Shown piece after piece: positions 17,414 to 26,353 of a stretch of 64,000 nucleotides of DNA. Location: positions 738,539 through 802,538 of the forward strand of contig NZ_FQUT01000001.1 of NCBI RefSeq assembly GCF_900129245.1, in the 5' to 3' direction. The notes beneath the pieces are model-generated. The model was not told where the DNA came from. It ran no database searches and saw only the letters and a list, made by a program, of their open reading frames with translations. This DNA is from Chryseobacterium arachidis. Its GTDB lineage: Bacteria; Bacteroidota; Bacteroidia; Flavobacteriales; Weeksellaceae. Positions within the stretch are counted from its first letter, which is position 1. Every line of letters starts with the position of its first letter. Both the position numbers and the translations under genes were made by a program.

Positions 17414-18187
17414 ATGGAAAATTCATTAGAAGGAAAAATAGCGCTCGTTACGGGCGGAACAAAAGGTATCGGAAAAGCGATTGCTGATAAGCTTTCTTCG
17501 CTGGGGGCTCAGGTTATCATAACAGCCCGTACAAAACCAGATGAGGAAACTGTGCATTATTTTATAGCAGGTGACCTGAGCAAACCGGAGGCAGGCCAGA
17601 TCATTGCAGACGAACTTCTGGAAAAATTCGGCAAAGTGGATATTGTGGTAAATAATGCCGGAGCCAATACCAGCCCTGGTGGGGGATACAGTACCTTAAC
17701 TGATGAGGACTGGAATAACGAGATACAGCTGAATCTCATGTCTGCTGTAAGGGTAAATAAAGCACTGATTCCGGGCATGGTGGCACAGAAGCAGGGCGTG
17801 ATCATCAATATATCTACAGGCGCTGCATTACAGCCTCTTTGGAAAATGACCATGTCGTATTCTGCTTCAAAGGCTGCTTTAAATGCCTATACAAAAGCTT
17901 TGGCAAGCGAATTGGGACCACAAGGGATAAGAGTTAATGCAGTTTCTCCAGGCTTGGTCAAAACACCTTTGATGGAAGCTTTTATTGCTGATATCGCAGA
18001 AAAAAGTGGAACGTCTATTGAGGAAACTTTTAAATCCATTAAAAATGAAATTGGAGATCTTCCATTAGGCAGAATGGCAGAACCCGAGGAGGTAGCAGAA
18101 CTTGTCAGCTTTTTGGTTTCACCTGAGGCAAAATACATCACAGGAGCAAACTACAGGATTGATGGCGGTACACTTCCGGTTTTATAA
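17414..18187 (+). CDS. short-chain dehydrogenase/reductase
   Basis: 257 residues: TGGTKGIG 13-20, NNAG 80-83, S134, Y149 and K153, C-terminal YRIDGGTLPVL. All catalytic residues are present. The sequence resembles SDRs often annotated as oxidoreductases in HxlR-controlled loci. It is divergent from that regulator and is followed by a strong terminator at 18233-18267, so it forms a single-gene transcript. Confidence 0.88.
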   Translation: MENSLEGKIALVTGGTKGIGKAIADKLSSLGAQVIITARTKPDEETVHYFIAGDLSKPEAGQIIADELLEKFGKVDIVVNNAGANTSPGGGYSTLTDEDWNNEIQLNLMSAVRVNKALIPGMVAQKQGVIINISTGAALQPLWKMTMSYSASKAALNAYTKALASELGPQGIRVNAVSPGLVKTPLMEAFIADIAEKSGTSIEETFKSIKNEIGDLPLGRMAEPEEVAELVSFLVSPEAKYITGANYRIDGGTLPVL

Positions 18188-18232
18188 TACTTGGGTTTGA
18201 CTTAATAACGGCATTTCTCCGTAAATAGTTGT

Positions 18233-18267
18233 AAAAAGTCCCGCGGATAACCTCTGCGGGACTTTTT
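18233..18267. terminator. strong bidirectional terminator
   Basis: AAAAAGTCCCGC (18233-18244) pairs perfectly with GCGGGACTTTTT (18256-18267). Confidence 0.88.
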
Positions 18268-18350
18268 AGATAGGTAAAATATCATCAGAGAAATAAAGAA
18301 GCAGAAAATTTAAATTAGCCTTTGATTTCAAGTTTTGTATTTTTATAAAT

Positions 18351-18409
18351 TCTGGATACAACAAAGCTATTTTTGGCTACATGTATCATCCCGTCAAACC
18401 TGAACTTTG
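18351..18409 (+). promoter_or_regulatory. promoter with box D
   Basis: TCTGGATACAAC at 18351-18362 and GGCTA at 18375-18379 precede a -7-like GAACTTTG at 18402-18409. The same elements at identical distances precede the SDR at 21421-22155. Confidence 0.65.
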
Positions 18410-18429
18410 CTTCATAAATAATATTGGAT

Positions 18430-19332
18430 ATGAAAGTATTTGTAACAGGCGCTACAGGTTTCGTTGGAACAGCTGTAGTCCAGGAATTATTAGGAGCCGG
18501 TCACGAGGTTCTTGGACTTGCAAGATCAGAAGAATCTGCAAAGAAATTAATTGAGGCAGGAGCAGAAGCCTATTATGGCGACCTGACTGATTTTGAGAGC
18601 CTAAAATCAGGAGCTAAGGCTGCGGATGCTGTTATACATTTAGGATTTGTTCATGATTTTGGGCGTTTTCAGGAGATGTGTGAATTGGATAAGGAAGTGA
18701 TCAATGCTATTGGAGATGCTTTGGTCGGTACAGAGAAGCCCTTTCTGATCACTTCGGGAACAGCACTTTTTTCAAAAGATGGCATTACAACAGAGCATGA
18801 CCGTAGCGTTAATCATCCGCACCCAAGAATTGCAACTGAAAATGCCGCTGACGATCAGGTCGCAAAAGGCGTGAATGTTGCCGTGATCAGATTATCACCA
18901 TCTGTACATGGTGAAGGAGATAAAATCGGTTTTGTTCCGCTATTTATCAAAATCGCAAAGGAAAAAGGAGTCTCTGCCATCATTGGTGACGGAAATAACC
19001 ACTGGCCAGCTGTCCACCGTTTGGATGCTGCAAAGCTTTACCGTTTAGCTCTGGAGAAACCATTTGAAAAGGGAACCAGATATCATGCTGTAGCAGAAGA
19101 GGGTATTCAGCTTAAAAAGGTAGCCACTGAAATTGCCGAACGTTTAAATATCCCTTTGGTCTCCCTGAATTCACATGAAGCTGAGTCACATTTTTCTTGG
19201 TTTACACATTTTGCAAAGCTGGACAATCTAAGCTCCAGTATTCAGACAAGGAAGGCATTGGGCTGGAATCCGGTTCACCCAACTTTACTGGAAGATTTGA
19301 AAGATTCATGTTATTTTTCTGAGCATCAATAA
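18430..19332 (+). CDS. NAD(P)-dependent epimerase/dehydratase-like (extended SDR)
   Basis: 300 residues from ATG 18430; an in-frame TTG two codons earlier is not needed. The N-terminus has the extended-SDR cofactor motif TGATGFVG (6-13), followed by DLTDFESL and VIHLGFVHD. The usual YxxxK is not evident; the central region reads LITSGTALF and VNHPHPRIATENAADDQ, as in atypical family members that act as NADP-binding oxidoreductases. A WPAVHRLDAAKLYRLALE segment is characteristic of the group. It forms an operon with the AraC gene at 19380 (47-base gap) and has box D upstream. Confidence 0.86.
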   Translation: MKVFVTGATGFVGTAVVQELLGAGHEVLGLARSEESAKKLIEAGAEAYYGDLTDFESLKSGAKAADAVIHLGFVHDFGRFQEMCELDKEVINAIGDALVGTEKPFLITSGTALFSKDGITTEHDRSVNHPHPRIATENAADDQVAKGVNVAVIRLSPSVHGEGDKIGFVPLFIKIAKEKGVSAIIGDGNNHWPAVHRLDAAKLYRLALEKPFEKGTRYHAVAEEGIQLKKVATEIAERLNIPLVSLNSHEAESHFSWFTHFAKLDNLSSSIQTRKALGWNPVHPTLLEDLKDSCYFSEHQ

Positions 19333-19379
19333 TTTGTATTTTTGTATTTATTCATTTTAATACTAAAATCTGTAAAATC

Positions 19380-20297
19380 ATGTCCGATAACAAACCGCTA
19401 AGACTGAAGACCATTTCCGAATTTCATAGGCTGCGAGGTTTGCCGGCACCAAAGCATCCACTGATCAGCGTGATCAATTTTGAAGACATGGAAAAGCCTT
19501 CCAGGATCGGAAAACAGAGGCTGATATTCGATTTTTATATGATTTCGGTAAAACGTGACATGAACCACAAGTACAGATACGGCCAGAAGGATTATGATTT
19601 TGACGAAGGTGTGATGTTCTGCATGGCGCCGCATCAGGTGCTAAGTGTAATACGTGAAGAAGAAGGTAAGAATCCTTCGGGATGGATGCTGATGATCCAT
19701 CCTGACTTTCTTTGGAACACGGCACTTTCCGCTTTGATCAAAAGATATGAATTTTTTGATTATTCAGTGAATGAAGCGCTGTTTTTATCAGAAGAGGAGG
19801 AACTAAAAATGCAGCAGATCATCGAAAACATTAAGCAGGAATATCAGAGCAATATAGACCAGTTCAGCCAGAATATTATTGTCTCGCAATTGGAAACACT
19901 GCTTAACTATTCCCAGCGTTTTTATCAGCGTCAGTTTATAACACGTAAGAAGGCTAATCATCAGTTTTTGGAGAAGCTGGAGATCTTTCTTAATGAGTAT
20001 TTTGAAGGAGAAAATATCATAAAGCATGGGTTACCTACGGTACAGCTGCTATCTGAGAAGCTACATATGTCGACACAATATATGCGGGGGGTACTCAAAT
20101 CACTGACAGGACAAACCACGCAGCAGATCATCCACGAGAAAGTAATCGAAAAAGCTAAAGAGAGACTTTCTACAACTGAACTTACCATTAGTGAGATCGC
20201 TTATGAACTGGGCTTCGAACATTCACAGTCATTTAATAAACTGTTCAAGGCGAAAACGAATATTTCCCCAATGGAATTTCGTAAATCTTTTAATTAA
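19380..20297 (+). CDS. AraC family transcriptional regulator (box D subfamily)
   Basis: 305 residues: N-terminal domain with APKHPLISVINFED and YRYGQKDYDFDEG, typical of a large Flavobacteriia AraC group with unknown ligand; C-terminal DNA-binding domain with TISEIAYELGFEHSQSFNKL and NISPMEFRKSF. It is co-transcribed with the epimerase-like gene and probably autoregulated through box D at 18351. The broken AraC gene at 20499-21407 belongs to the same group and has the same position behind an SDR. Confidence 0.9.
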   Translation: MSDNKPLRLKTISEFHRLRGLPAPKHPLISVINFEDMEKPSRIGKQRLIFDFYMISVKRDMNHKYRYGQKDYDFDEGVMFCMAPHQVLSVIREEEGKNPSGWMLMIHPDFLWNTALSALIKRYEFFDYSVNEALFLSEEEELKMQQIIENIKQEYQSNIDQFSQNIIVSQLETLLNYSQRFYQRQFITRKKANHQFLEKLEIFLNEYFEGENIIKHGLPTVQLLSEKLHMSTQYMRGVLKSLTGQTTQQIIHEKVIEKAKERLSTTELTISEIAYELGFEHSQSFNKLFKAKTNISPMEFRKSFN

Positions 20298-20498
20298 TCA
20301 ATACCTTTTTATGGTATGAACTGTATCTGTTTTCAGTTGCATTAGAAATTGAAAGTAAATCTTTTTCTCGTCCGGAAAAGAGGAAATGATAAATCCGTTA
20401 ATTAATTTATAATATTGTACAGCTTTGAATTGCAGATCAGTAAATAATCCGGTATTATAATGGATAATTATGCTTTGACGGATCAATTTGATAACGCA

Positions 20499-21407
20499 TC
20501 AATTAAAAGACTTTCTAAAAGCTAAAGGAGATGTTTGTCTTGTTTTTAAACAATTTGCTGAATGATTGTGGATACTCAAACCCTAGCTCATAGGCAATCT
20601 CACTAATGGTAAGTTCAGTTGTTGAAAGCTTATCTTTGGCGCGTTCAATCATTACATTTTGTATATACTGCTGGGTGTTCAAACCGGTTACCGATTGCAG
20701 CAAATCGCTGAGATAGCGTTGTGAGAGGTTCAGCTCTTTGCTGATATACTGTACAGACGGAATGCCCATCTCTAAACAATTTCCCCGATCATAATATACT
20801 TCTAAAAGTTTGTTTAAAGCGTCAACGATATCGTTGTTTATTGCTTTTCTTGTGATGAACTGACGGTTGTAAAAGCGGTTGCTATAATTCAAAAGGAGTT
20901 CTATCTGTGAAACCAATACGTCCTGAGTAAATGCGTCAATATTAGTATCCAATTCATTAGTAATAGAAGTAAATAAATTCGAAATAATATCTTTTTCTTT
21001 CGCAGACAAAAACAATGCTTCAGAAACTGCATAAGAGAAAAAGCCAAAGTGGTTTATGGCGTTTCCCAATGCATAGTTTCTAATGAAATCGGGATGGAAG
21101 TATAAGGAAAAGCCCTGAAAATTATTTGGATCTTCAGGAAAAAAAACAATCTGCTTGGGTTTAAAAATGCAAGCCCCCCATCTTCATAATCGTAATATCC
21201 CTGACCGTACCTGCTTTGACCTCTGTAATCGGGTTTAAAGGAAATTTTATACAGGTCAAGGCTTATTTTTTGTCCCTTAGCCAACAATCCAGTTGAAACA
21301 GTACTATAGTCTACCACTGTAACAAGAGGATGCGCTGGTGCTTCCAGTCCAAGCTCCCGGACCAACTGTGATACAGTTGTAATATGATGTACTGTCTGCG
21401 ATTCCAT
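20499..21407 (-). pseudogene. frameshifted AraC family regulator
   Basis: Two minus-strand frames, 21054-21407 (N-terminal, MESQTVHHITTVSQLVREL) and 20515-21069 (middle and C-terminal), together make one AraC protein. A one-base deletion near 21157-21159 disrupts NP(K)QIVFFPEDP. A second, apparent two-base deletion near 20530 replaces the expected NISPLAFRKSFN end with NISFSF; restoring the phase leads to a TGA at 20499-20501. The protein is otherwise well preserved, including TISEIAYELGFEYPQSFSKL, so decay is recent or the assembly has errors. It lies 13 bases after the SDR at 21421-22155. Confidence 0.78.
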
Positions 21408-21420
21408 TATTCAAATATAA

Positions 21421-22155
21421 TCAATTTTGAGCCGACGGACGGATAACAATATCACCAATTTCTACCTTCGCTGGCTGGCTTATTGCAAAAATTACCGCAT
21501 CTGCTATAGCTTTTGGACTTATGGCCAATTGGTCTACGGTATACGAAATAGCTGTTTTTAAAGGTTCAGTGTCAACACTTTTGACGGCAAAATCTGTTTT
21601 AACATACCCCGGCGAAATCCCGGTAATCCGTATATTTCCTTCGGATTCCTGGCGGAATGCTTCTGTAATTGTACGAACAGCATTTTTTGTTCCTGCATAA
21701 ACTCCTTGGGTAGGCACAATCTTCAATCCGGAAGTTGAAATTATATTAATGATATGCCCGTATTTTTGTCTGTTAAATACAGCAATCGCCGCCGCCATTC
21801 CATATAAAGTGCCTTTTAAATTTATATCGATCATTTCATTCCAACCTTTGGTATCAAGCTGATCTATTCTGGAGAGTTTGGCTATTCCGGCATTGTTGAT
21901 GATGACATCCAAAGTGCCATAACGCTCAACAGCCATATTAACAAGCTTATCCAAGTCCTCTTTTTTCGTTACATCTACCTTTTGAAAGATAGCTTCCTGC
22001 CCAAGGTTTTTGATTTCATTAACAACCTTTTCCAGCTCCAGTGTATTCCTTGCACCAAGAACAACTTTTACACCATTTTTAGCCAATTCAATTGCAACAG
22101 ATTTCCCGATTCCTGCACTTGCTCCTGTAATGGCGATCACTTTTCCTTTTAGCAT
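21421..22155 (-). CDS. short-chain dehydrogenase/reductase
   Basis: 244 residues: TGASAGIG 10-17, NNAG 87-90, S140, Y153 and K157. This branch (YdfG/serine-3-dehydrogenase-like, ending with VRPSAQN-like residues) commonly reduces small hydroxy acids or ketones. It forms an operon with the broken AraC gene behind it. A box D promoter lies upstream (22180-22238). With its regulator broken, expression may now depend on the paralogue at 19380. Confidence 0.88.
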   Translation of the reverse strand: MLKGKVIAITGASAGIGKSVAIELAKNGVKVVLGARNTLELEKVVNEIKNLGQEAIFQKVDVTKKEDLDKLVNMAVERYGTLDVIINNAGIAKLSRIDQLDTKGWNEMIDINLKGTLYGMAAAIAVFNRQKYGHIINIISTSGLKIVPTQGVYAGTKNAVRTITEAFRQESEGNIRITGISPGYVKTDFAVKSVDTEPLKTAISYTVDQLAISPKAIADAVIFAISQPAKVEIGDIVIRPSAQN

Positions 22156-22179
22156 ATTTTTTCTGTTTTAATTATATGC

Positions 22180-22238
22180 CAAAGTTCTTAATTGTTTTCG
22201 CAGAAAAAATAGCCGAATTGGCATAGGTTGTATCCAGA
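22180..22238 (-). promoter_or_regulatory. promoter with box D upstream of the SDR
   Basis: On the minus strand TCTGGATACAAC starts at 22238, GGCTA follows at the same distance as at 18375, and the -7-like GAACTTTG ends at 22180. The 59-base span equals that at 18351-18409. Confidence 0.65.
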
Positions 22239-22558
22239 TTATCATCATTATAGGGGCTGAAATGCATCTATAAAGATCATTATTACACTGTCGTGCTGGA
22301 ACGAATTACCTTTGGCGAAGCTCCTGTATGAAGCTTAAAAAAAAGCAAAATAATTTAATTTGGATACTGGTATAGTAAAGTATATATATCATTACCTTAA
22401 AAATTTTATAAGTGATTTAAATTGAACTTAGTTTAAAGATTTTTTAAGGATTAATTGCCGTAACTTTATATAACTAAAAGCGTATGGTACATTTAAGTAT
22501 ATCATTAACTAAATTTTAAGTGTAATTCCTCTCAGGATTGTCTAACCTGAAAGCTTTT

Positions 22559-22602
22559 TTCGTTTTCTTACAATTTCTGCTCCATTGATGAATGTAAATT
22601 TG
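22559..22602 (+). promoter_or_regulatory. promoter with box A upstream of the DUF2652-like gene
   Basis: TTCGTTTTCTTACAATT at 22559-22575 and a -7 element TAAATTTG at 22595-22602, with the same 40-base distance from box start to TTTG as at 8745-8788 and 24458-24501. Confidence 0.75.
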
Positions 22603-22630
22603 TCTCAGAAAAAACTAAAAATGTGACATC

Positions 22631-23298
22631 ATGGAGTATTTATATAAGCAATATTTGTCAGAAAACAAGAACATTCGGGTTGAAGGAGGAATTATTATCA
22701 TTCCAGACATAAGTGGTTATACCGAATTTGTTAATAGTATTTGCATCGAAGCAGGTCGCTATATCACAAGGAACTACTTTCTACAATTTTGCAAGCTAAT
22801 GAATTGAAGATGAACGTGTCCGAAATCGAAGGCGATGCCATATTGTTTTACAAATTTGGTAAAAAGCCCTCTACGCAGAAAATCTTAAAACTGTACGAAA
22901 CAATGCTAAGAAGCTTTACAATAAAACTTAAAGAAATAGAGGCTATACTTGGATATAAATTAGGCTTATCGTTAAAATTAATAGCACACTACGGAACTTT
23001 CTCAGAATATACCATTGGTACCTTTAAAAAATTATATGGAGAGCCCGTCGTTAAGGCGCATGCACTGTTGAAAAACGATATAGCAAGTAATACCTATGTA
23101 TTAATGACCAATGCTATTGTTTCGAAGACATTCTTTGGAGTAGAAAAAGAATATTTCTATATTTCTTATCAACCGGAGGACAATTTTATAACAACCATAA
23201 TAAATAAAACAAAATGGAACAAACAACAAAAACAACATTCGACAGATCAGCTTACAATCCGGTATTGTTCAAAAGCTATAAGGCAGCTAAAAAATTAA
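22631..23298 (+). pseudogene. DUF2652-like protein, frameshifted
   Basis: The ATG at 22631 starts a frame with IIIIPDISGYTEFVNS, the N-terminal signature of the DUF2652 family, which is distantly related to nucleotide cyclase folds. The frame stops after ITRNYF. The rest of the protein (KELLSTILQANELKMNVSE and onward) continues in another frame from about 22770 to 23298. One missing A near 22769 (ACAAGG for ACAAAGG) explains the shift. The second half keeps EIEGDAILFYKFG and HYGTF segments. It could be a sequencing error in a short A run; otherwise a recent pseudogene. It has its own box A promoter. Confidence 0.68.
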
Positions 23299-23363
23299 TT
23301 AAATATGGCTTTTACATTGCATTAATTTATTTCGCCTACGAAGGGTTTATGGCTTGGGATTAA
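23214..23363 (+). CDS. small membrane protein, 49 residues
   Basis: The ATG at 23214 opens a 49-residue frame (MEQTTKTTFDRSAYNPVLF and on) with one predicted transmembrane helix (YGFYIALIYFAYEGFMAW). It overlaps the last 85 bases of the DUF2652-like frame in another phase. The composition and the clean C-terminal helix make it look translated, and it ends just before a terminator. No family recognised. Confidence 0.5.
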   Translation: MEQTTKTTFDRSAYNPVLFKSYKAAKKLIKYGFYIALIYFAYEGFMAWD

Positions 23364-23383
23364 TTTTTCATGCGTAAGCGATC

Positions 23384-23413
23384 GCCGTTGATATAAAAAT
23401 CAACGGCTTTTAT
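23384..23413 (+). terminator. Rho-independent terminator
   Basis: GCCGTTGAT (23384-23392) pairs with ATCAACGGC (23399-23407), followed by TTTTATT. Confidence 0.8.
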
Positions 23414-23529
23414 TGGTAGACAGCATTGTGAATTTTTAAATATATTTGTTTGGTTAAAATTCTATAGTAGCACAATAAGATCAAACAGTACTTCAAAGTG
23501 CTGATGGTTTAATTCCAAAAGTTAGAAAT

Positions 23530-24339
23530 ATGGAAGGTTATACTAGTTACCGAATATCTGCTCCTACAGAATTTGAAGATGTTTTTTCGCATTTTTATTG
23601 TGCGGAAAATAGATCTGGAGAAACCGTAGAAAAAACACTTTTACCTTCGTATCAGACGATAATGATTTTCAGTTTTGGCACTCCGGCATCGTTTATTTCT
23701 AAAAATAAAGAAGAGATCAAAGTTGAAAAATGTATTGTATTGGGACCTATAAAACATGCTTTTAATTACGTACTTCCAGCAGATGCGGAAATCTTGGTCT
23801 GTAACTTTAAAGATGATGCTTTTTTTAGGTTCTTTGGTAATGCAGATTTGGCAGAGGGACTGGAAATGGATCCTGACGAATTACTTCATCAAAATTGTTT
23901 TACATCGCTCTGGTCTGTATTGAAAGATATCGGCTGTAATGAAAATCGGGTTCAGAAAATACTTGAATTTTGCCGACCTTATCTACGAAACCGGAATGGA
24001 ATTGCTGAGCAGATCGCTGTTTTTGACCGGACTACTTTCAGCCCGATAAAAGAAATTTCCAAACAGAACAAACTTTCTGAGCGATCGATCCAAAGTAGCC
24101 ATAAGAAACATTTTGGCTATACCTCAAAGGAAATCTGCCGGTATCAACGTTTTTTAAAAGCCATTCAGGTTGTTCAGAATATTTCGTGCGAAAATACTAA
24201 GGTTGATTGGTTTGATATAATAAATCAGTGCGGCTATTATGATCAAAGCCAGCTGATTAAGGATTTTAAATATTATATTCATCTTAGCCCGTCAAAATAT
24301 TTAAAATTCCAGGAAGCCATCTGTGATCCTAAGAATTAA
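23530..24339 (+). CDS. AraC family transcriptional regulator (box A subfamily)
   Basis: 269 residues, paralogue of the regulator at 8790 along its whole length, including the C-terminal CGYYDQSQLIKDFKYYIHLS recognition segment, so both should read similar DNA. It sits between two box A promoters (22559 and 24458). A terminator follows at 24384-24426, so it is transcribed alone. Target genes are probably the DUF2652-like gene, the NmrA-like gene and perhaps the quinone reductase at 8149. Confidence 0.88.
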   Translation: MEGYTSYRISAPTEFEDVFSHFYCAENRSGETVEKTLLPSYQTIMIFSFGTPASFISKNKEEIKVEKCIVLGPIKHAFNYVLPADAEILVCNFKDDAFFRFFGNADLAEGLEMDPDELLHQNCFTSLWSVLKDIGCNENRVQKILEFCRPYLRNRNGIAEQIAVFDRTTFSPIKEISKQNKLSERSIQSSHKKHFGYTSKEICRYQRFLKAIQVVQNISCENTKVDWFDIINQCGYYDQSQLIKDFKYYIHLSPSKYLKFQEAICDPKN

Positions 24340-24383
24340 TCAGAATTTTATTTTTTTCTAAATCTATACAACATAATAAAAGA

Positions 24384-24426
24384 TGTCGGTCAGCTATCAT
24401 AAAAAATGCTGATCGACATTTTTTTA
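24384..24426 (+). terminator. Rho-independent terminator after the AraC gene
   Basis: ATGTCGGTCAGC (24384-24395) pairs with GCTGATCGACAT (24409-24420) with one G-T pair, followed by six or more T. Confidence 0.85.
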
Positions 24427-24457
24427 AATATTTTCTATCCTGTACTCAATGTGCATC

Positions 24458-24501
24458 TTCGTTTTCTTACAATTTTTGATTCTTTAATAAACCGAATTTT
24501 G
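24458..24501 (+). promoter_or_regulatory. promoter with box A upstream of the NmrA-like gene
   Basis: TTCGTTTTCTTACAATT at 24458-24474 and a -7-like GAATTTTG at 24494-24501, same 40-base spacing as the other two box A promoters. Confidence 0.75.
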
Positions 24502-24522
24502 GAGTATTAAAAAACAATTTAT

Positions 24523-25392
24523 ATGAAACGTACAAATCTTTTAATTACAGGAGCAACAGGAAGTGTGGGTACACAGCTTGTTAAACAATTGGTGAATATG
24601 AACGTACCTTTTAAAGTTCTTGTTCGAAATAATGATCAGGGAGACCTAATGGCAAATTTACCGCAGGCCGAAGTAGCGGTCGGTGATCTATCCGATACTG
24701 ATAGCCTTGTTCAAGCGCTACAAGGAATCGAGAAGATATTTTTACTTACCAACTCTTCAGAGCATGCCGAAGAGCTTCAGCTCAATTTTGTCGATGCAGC
24801 ATATAAAGCAGGTGTGAAGCATATTGTGAAATTATCTCAACTGGCTGCTGAAGAAGCATCACCGGTGCGTTTTCTCAGGTATCATGCTGCCGTTGAGAAC
24901 CGGATCCGGGAGTTAGGAATGAATTATACTTTTTTACGCCCTAATTTATTTATGCAAGGTCTTTTAGCGTTTGGACATTCCATTAAATATGAGGGAAAAT
25001 TTTATGGCTCATTGGGAAACGCAACTGTTAGTGCAGTGGATATTCGGGATATTGCAGGCGTAGCGGCAAGAGTGCTTACAGAGGCTGGACATGAAGACAA
25101 GATCTACAATATAACAGGAGAGCAATCTCTTACCCATTTCCAAATGGCAGAAATTTTTTCCCGTCTACTGGAGAAAGACATTACCTATGTTGATTTAAAT
25201 ACCGAACAGATGCAGGAAGCATTAAAGGCCGTCGGGTTTCCGGAATGGCAGATCGGAGGTCTTATTGAAGATTATGCTCATTATGCAAGAGGAGAGGCTT
25301 CAGAAATTTTTAATACGGTTCATGATATAACAGAAAGGCCAGCGATAGACTTCGAGCAATTTGTTCAGGATCACTTAAACTTTTTCAAATAA
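24523..25392 (+). CDS. NmrA-like NAD(P)-binding protein (atypical SDR)
   Basis: 289 residues: cofactor motif TGATGSVG 9-16, then DLSDTDSLVQALQGIEKIFLLT, typical of NmrA/QorB (SDR_a) proteins. QorB-type members reduce quinones with NADPH; others are redox sensors. No YxxxK catalytic pair, as usual for the group. The gene is followed 25 bases later by an SRPBCC protein and has a box A promoter, linking it to the same regulatory circuit as the quinone reductase at 8149. Confidence 0.87.
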   Translation: MKRTNLLITGATGSVGTQLVKQLVNMNVPFKVLVRNNDQGDLMANLPQAEVAVGDLSDTDSLVQALQGIEKIFLLTNSSEHAEELQLNFVDAAYKAGVKHIVKLSQLAAEEASPVRFLRYHAAVENRIRELGMNYTFLRPNLFMQGLLAFGHSIKYEGKFYGSLGNATVSAVDIRDIAGVAARVLTEAGHEDKIYNITGEQSLTHFQMAEIFSRLLEKDITYVDLNTEQMQEALKAVGFPEWQIGGLIEDYAHYARGEASEIFNTVHDITERPAIDFEQFVQDHLNFFK

Positions 25393-25417
25393 TTTAATAA
25401 TCAAAACAATAATCAAT

Positions 25418-25945
25418 ATGAAAAAGTTAGTTTATAGTTTTATTTTAATAATAGGAATAGTCGTGATAACACTTACTTGCCTTGAAATATTTACCTCATA
25501 CAATGTGTCAGAATCTATCAATAAGAAAGCTCCTGTGAAAACTTATCAGGAAATCACAATAAATGCTCCTGCACAAAAGGTTTGTGGGATTATGAGTGGT
25601 ATCAATTATTGGACGGATTGGCATAGTGATGTTAAAGACGCTAAACTAAACGGGCCCTTCGAAAAAGGCAGCACTTTTGACTGGAAAAGTGGAGGATTGA
25701 CGATTCATTCTACTCTGCATACAGTACAGCAGAGACGTAAAATCGGCTGGACAGGTAAAGCTTTCGGAGCATTTGCGATACACAACTGGTCATTTGTTGA
25801 GCATAATGGAAAAACCAAAGTGAAAGTTGAAGAAAGTATGGAAGGATGGCTGGTATCTCTAATGAGCAATACGTTTCAAAAAGGCTTGGAAAATTCACTG
25901 CAGATCTGGCTAAGGAACCTTAAAGTAAGAGCGGAGAAAAAGTAG
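25418..25945 (+). CDS. membrane-anchored SRPBCC (START-like) protein
   Basis: 175 residues: one N-terminal transmembrane helix (about 5-27), then a polyketide-cyclase/SRPBCC domain starting at YQEITINAPAQKVCGIM with WTDWHSDVKDAKLNGPF, a hallmark of this fold, which forms a deep hydrophobic ligand pocket. It probably binds or transforms a small hydrophobic molecule on the outer face of the inner membrane. Co-transcribed with the NmrA-like gene (25-base gap). Confidence 0.82.
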   Translation: MKKLVYSFILIIGIVVITLTCLEIFTSYNVSESINKKAPVKTYQEITINAPAQKVCGIMSGINYWTDWHSDVKDAKLNGPFEKGSTFDWKSGGLTIHSTLHTVQQRRKIGWTGKAFGAFAIHNWSFVEHNGKTKVKVEESMEGWLVSLMSNTFQKGLENSLQIWLRNLKVRAEKK

Positions 25946-26353
25946 AACTATAGCTACAATAGTTACATTGATAGCTTTAGTGATTTATAAGTTGAGTCCG
26001 GATAGAGTATAGCTCTTCCGGATTTAACTTGTTAAAATTGGACACTGAAATATAGTGTTGCTAAAAAAAGATGATAATTATATACTTTGGCGTACAAAAT
26101 GATTTTTCTTAAATGAAGATCAAAGATTGTTTGGGCATTAACTACCGTAACATTATGCAATTTATGGTACAATTAAGTATATCATTACCATGATTTAATT
26201 AGAGTCTCAAAAAACGATAAAAAATAAAATTAATTAAGCGAGACAACAAGATTAAATGTTGCGAAATATCCGAAGCATATCTCGCCATATTTGAATTAGT
26301 CAGTGTTAGTTTAATTTATCTGGCTATTTAAATTGATTTAGTTTATTAATAAG
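25946..26353. other. intergenic region before the mobile island
   Basis: No gene. Contains an AT-rich element (about 26122-26189) resembling 22436-22509: shared blocks include CCGTAAC, and TATGGTACA followed by TTAAGTATATCATTA at 26163-26187. Confidence 0.4.

Larger units (their letters stand above)
22156..22630. other. 475-base divergent control region
   Basis: It holds the box D promoter of the SDR (22180-22238), an AT-rich repeat-like element around 22433-22509 with a counterpart near 26122-26189, and the box A promoter of the DUF2652-like gene (22559-22602). No gene is seen. Confidence 0.6.
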
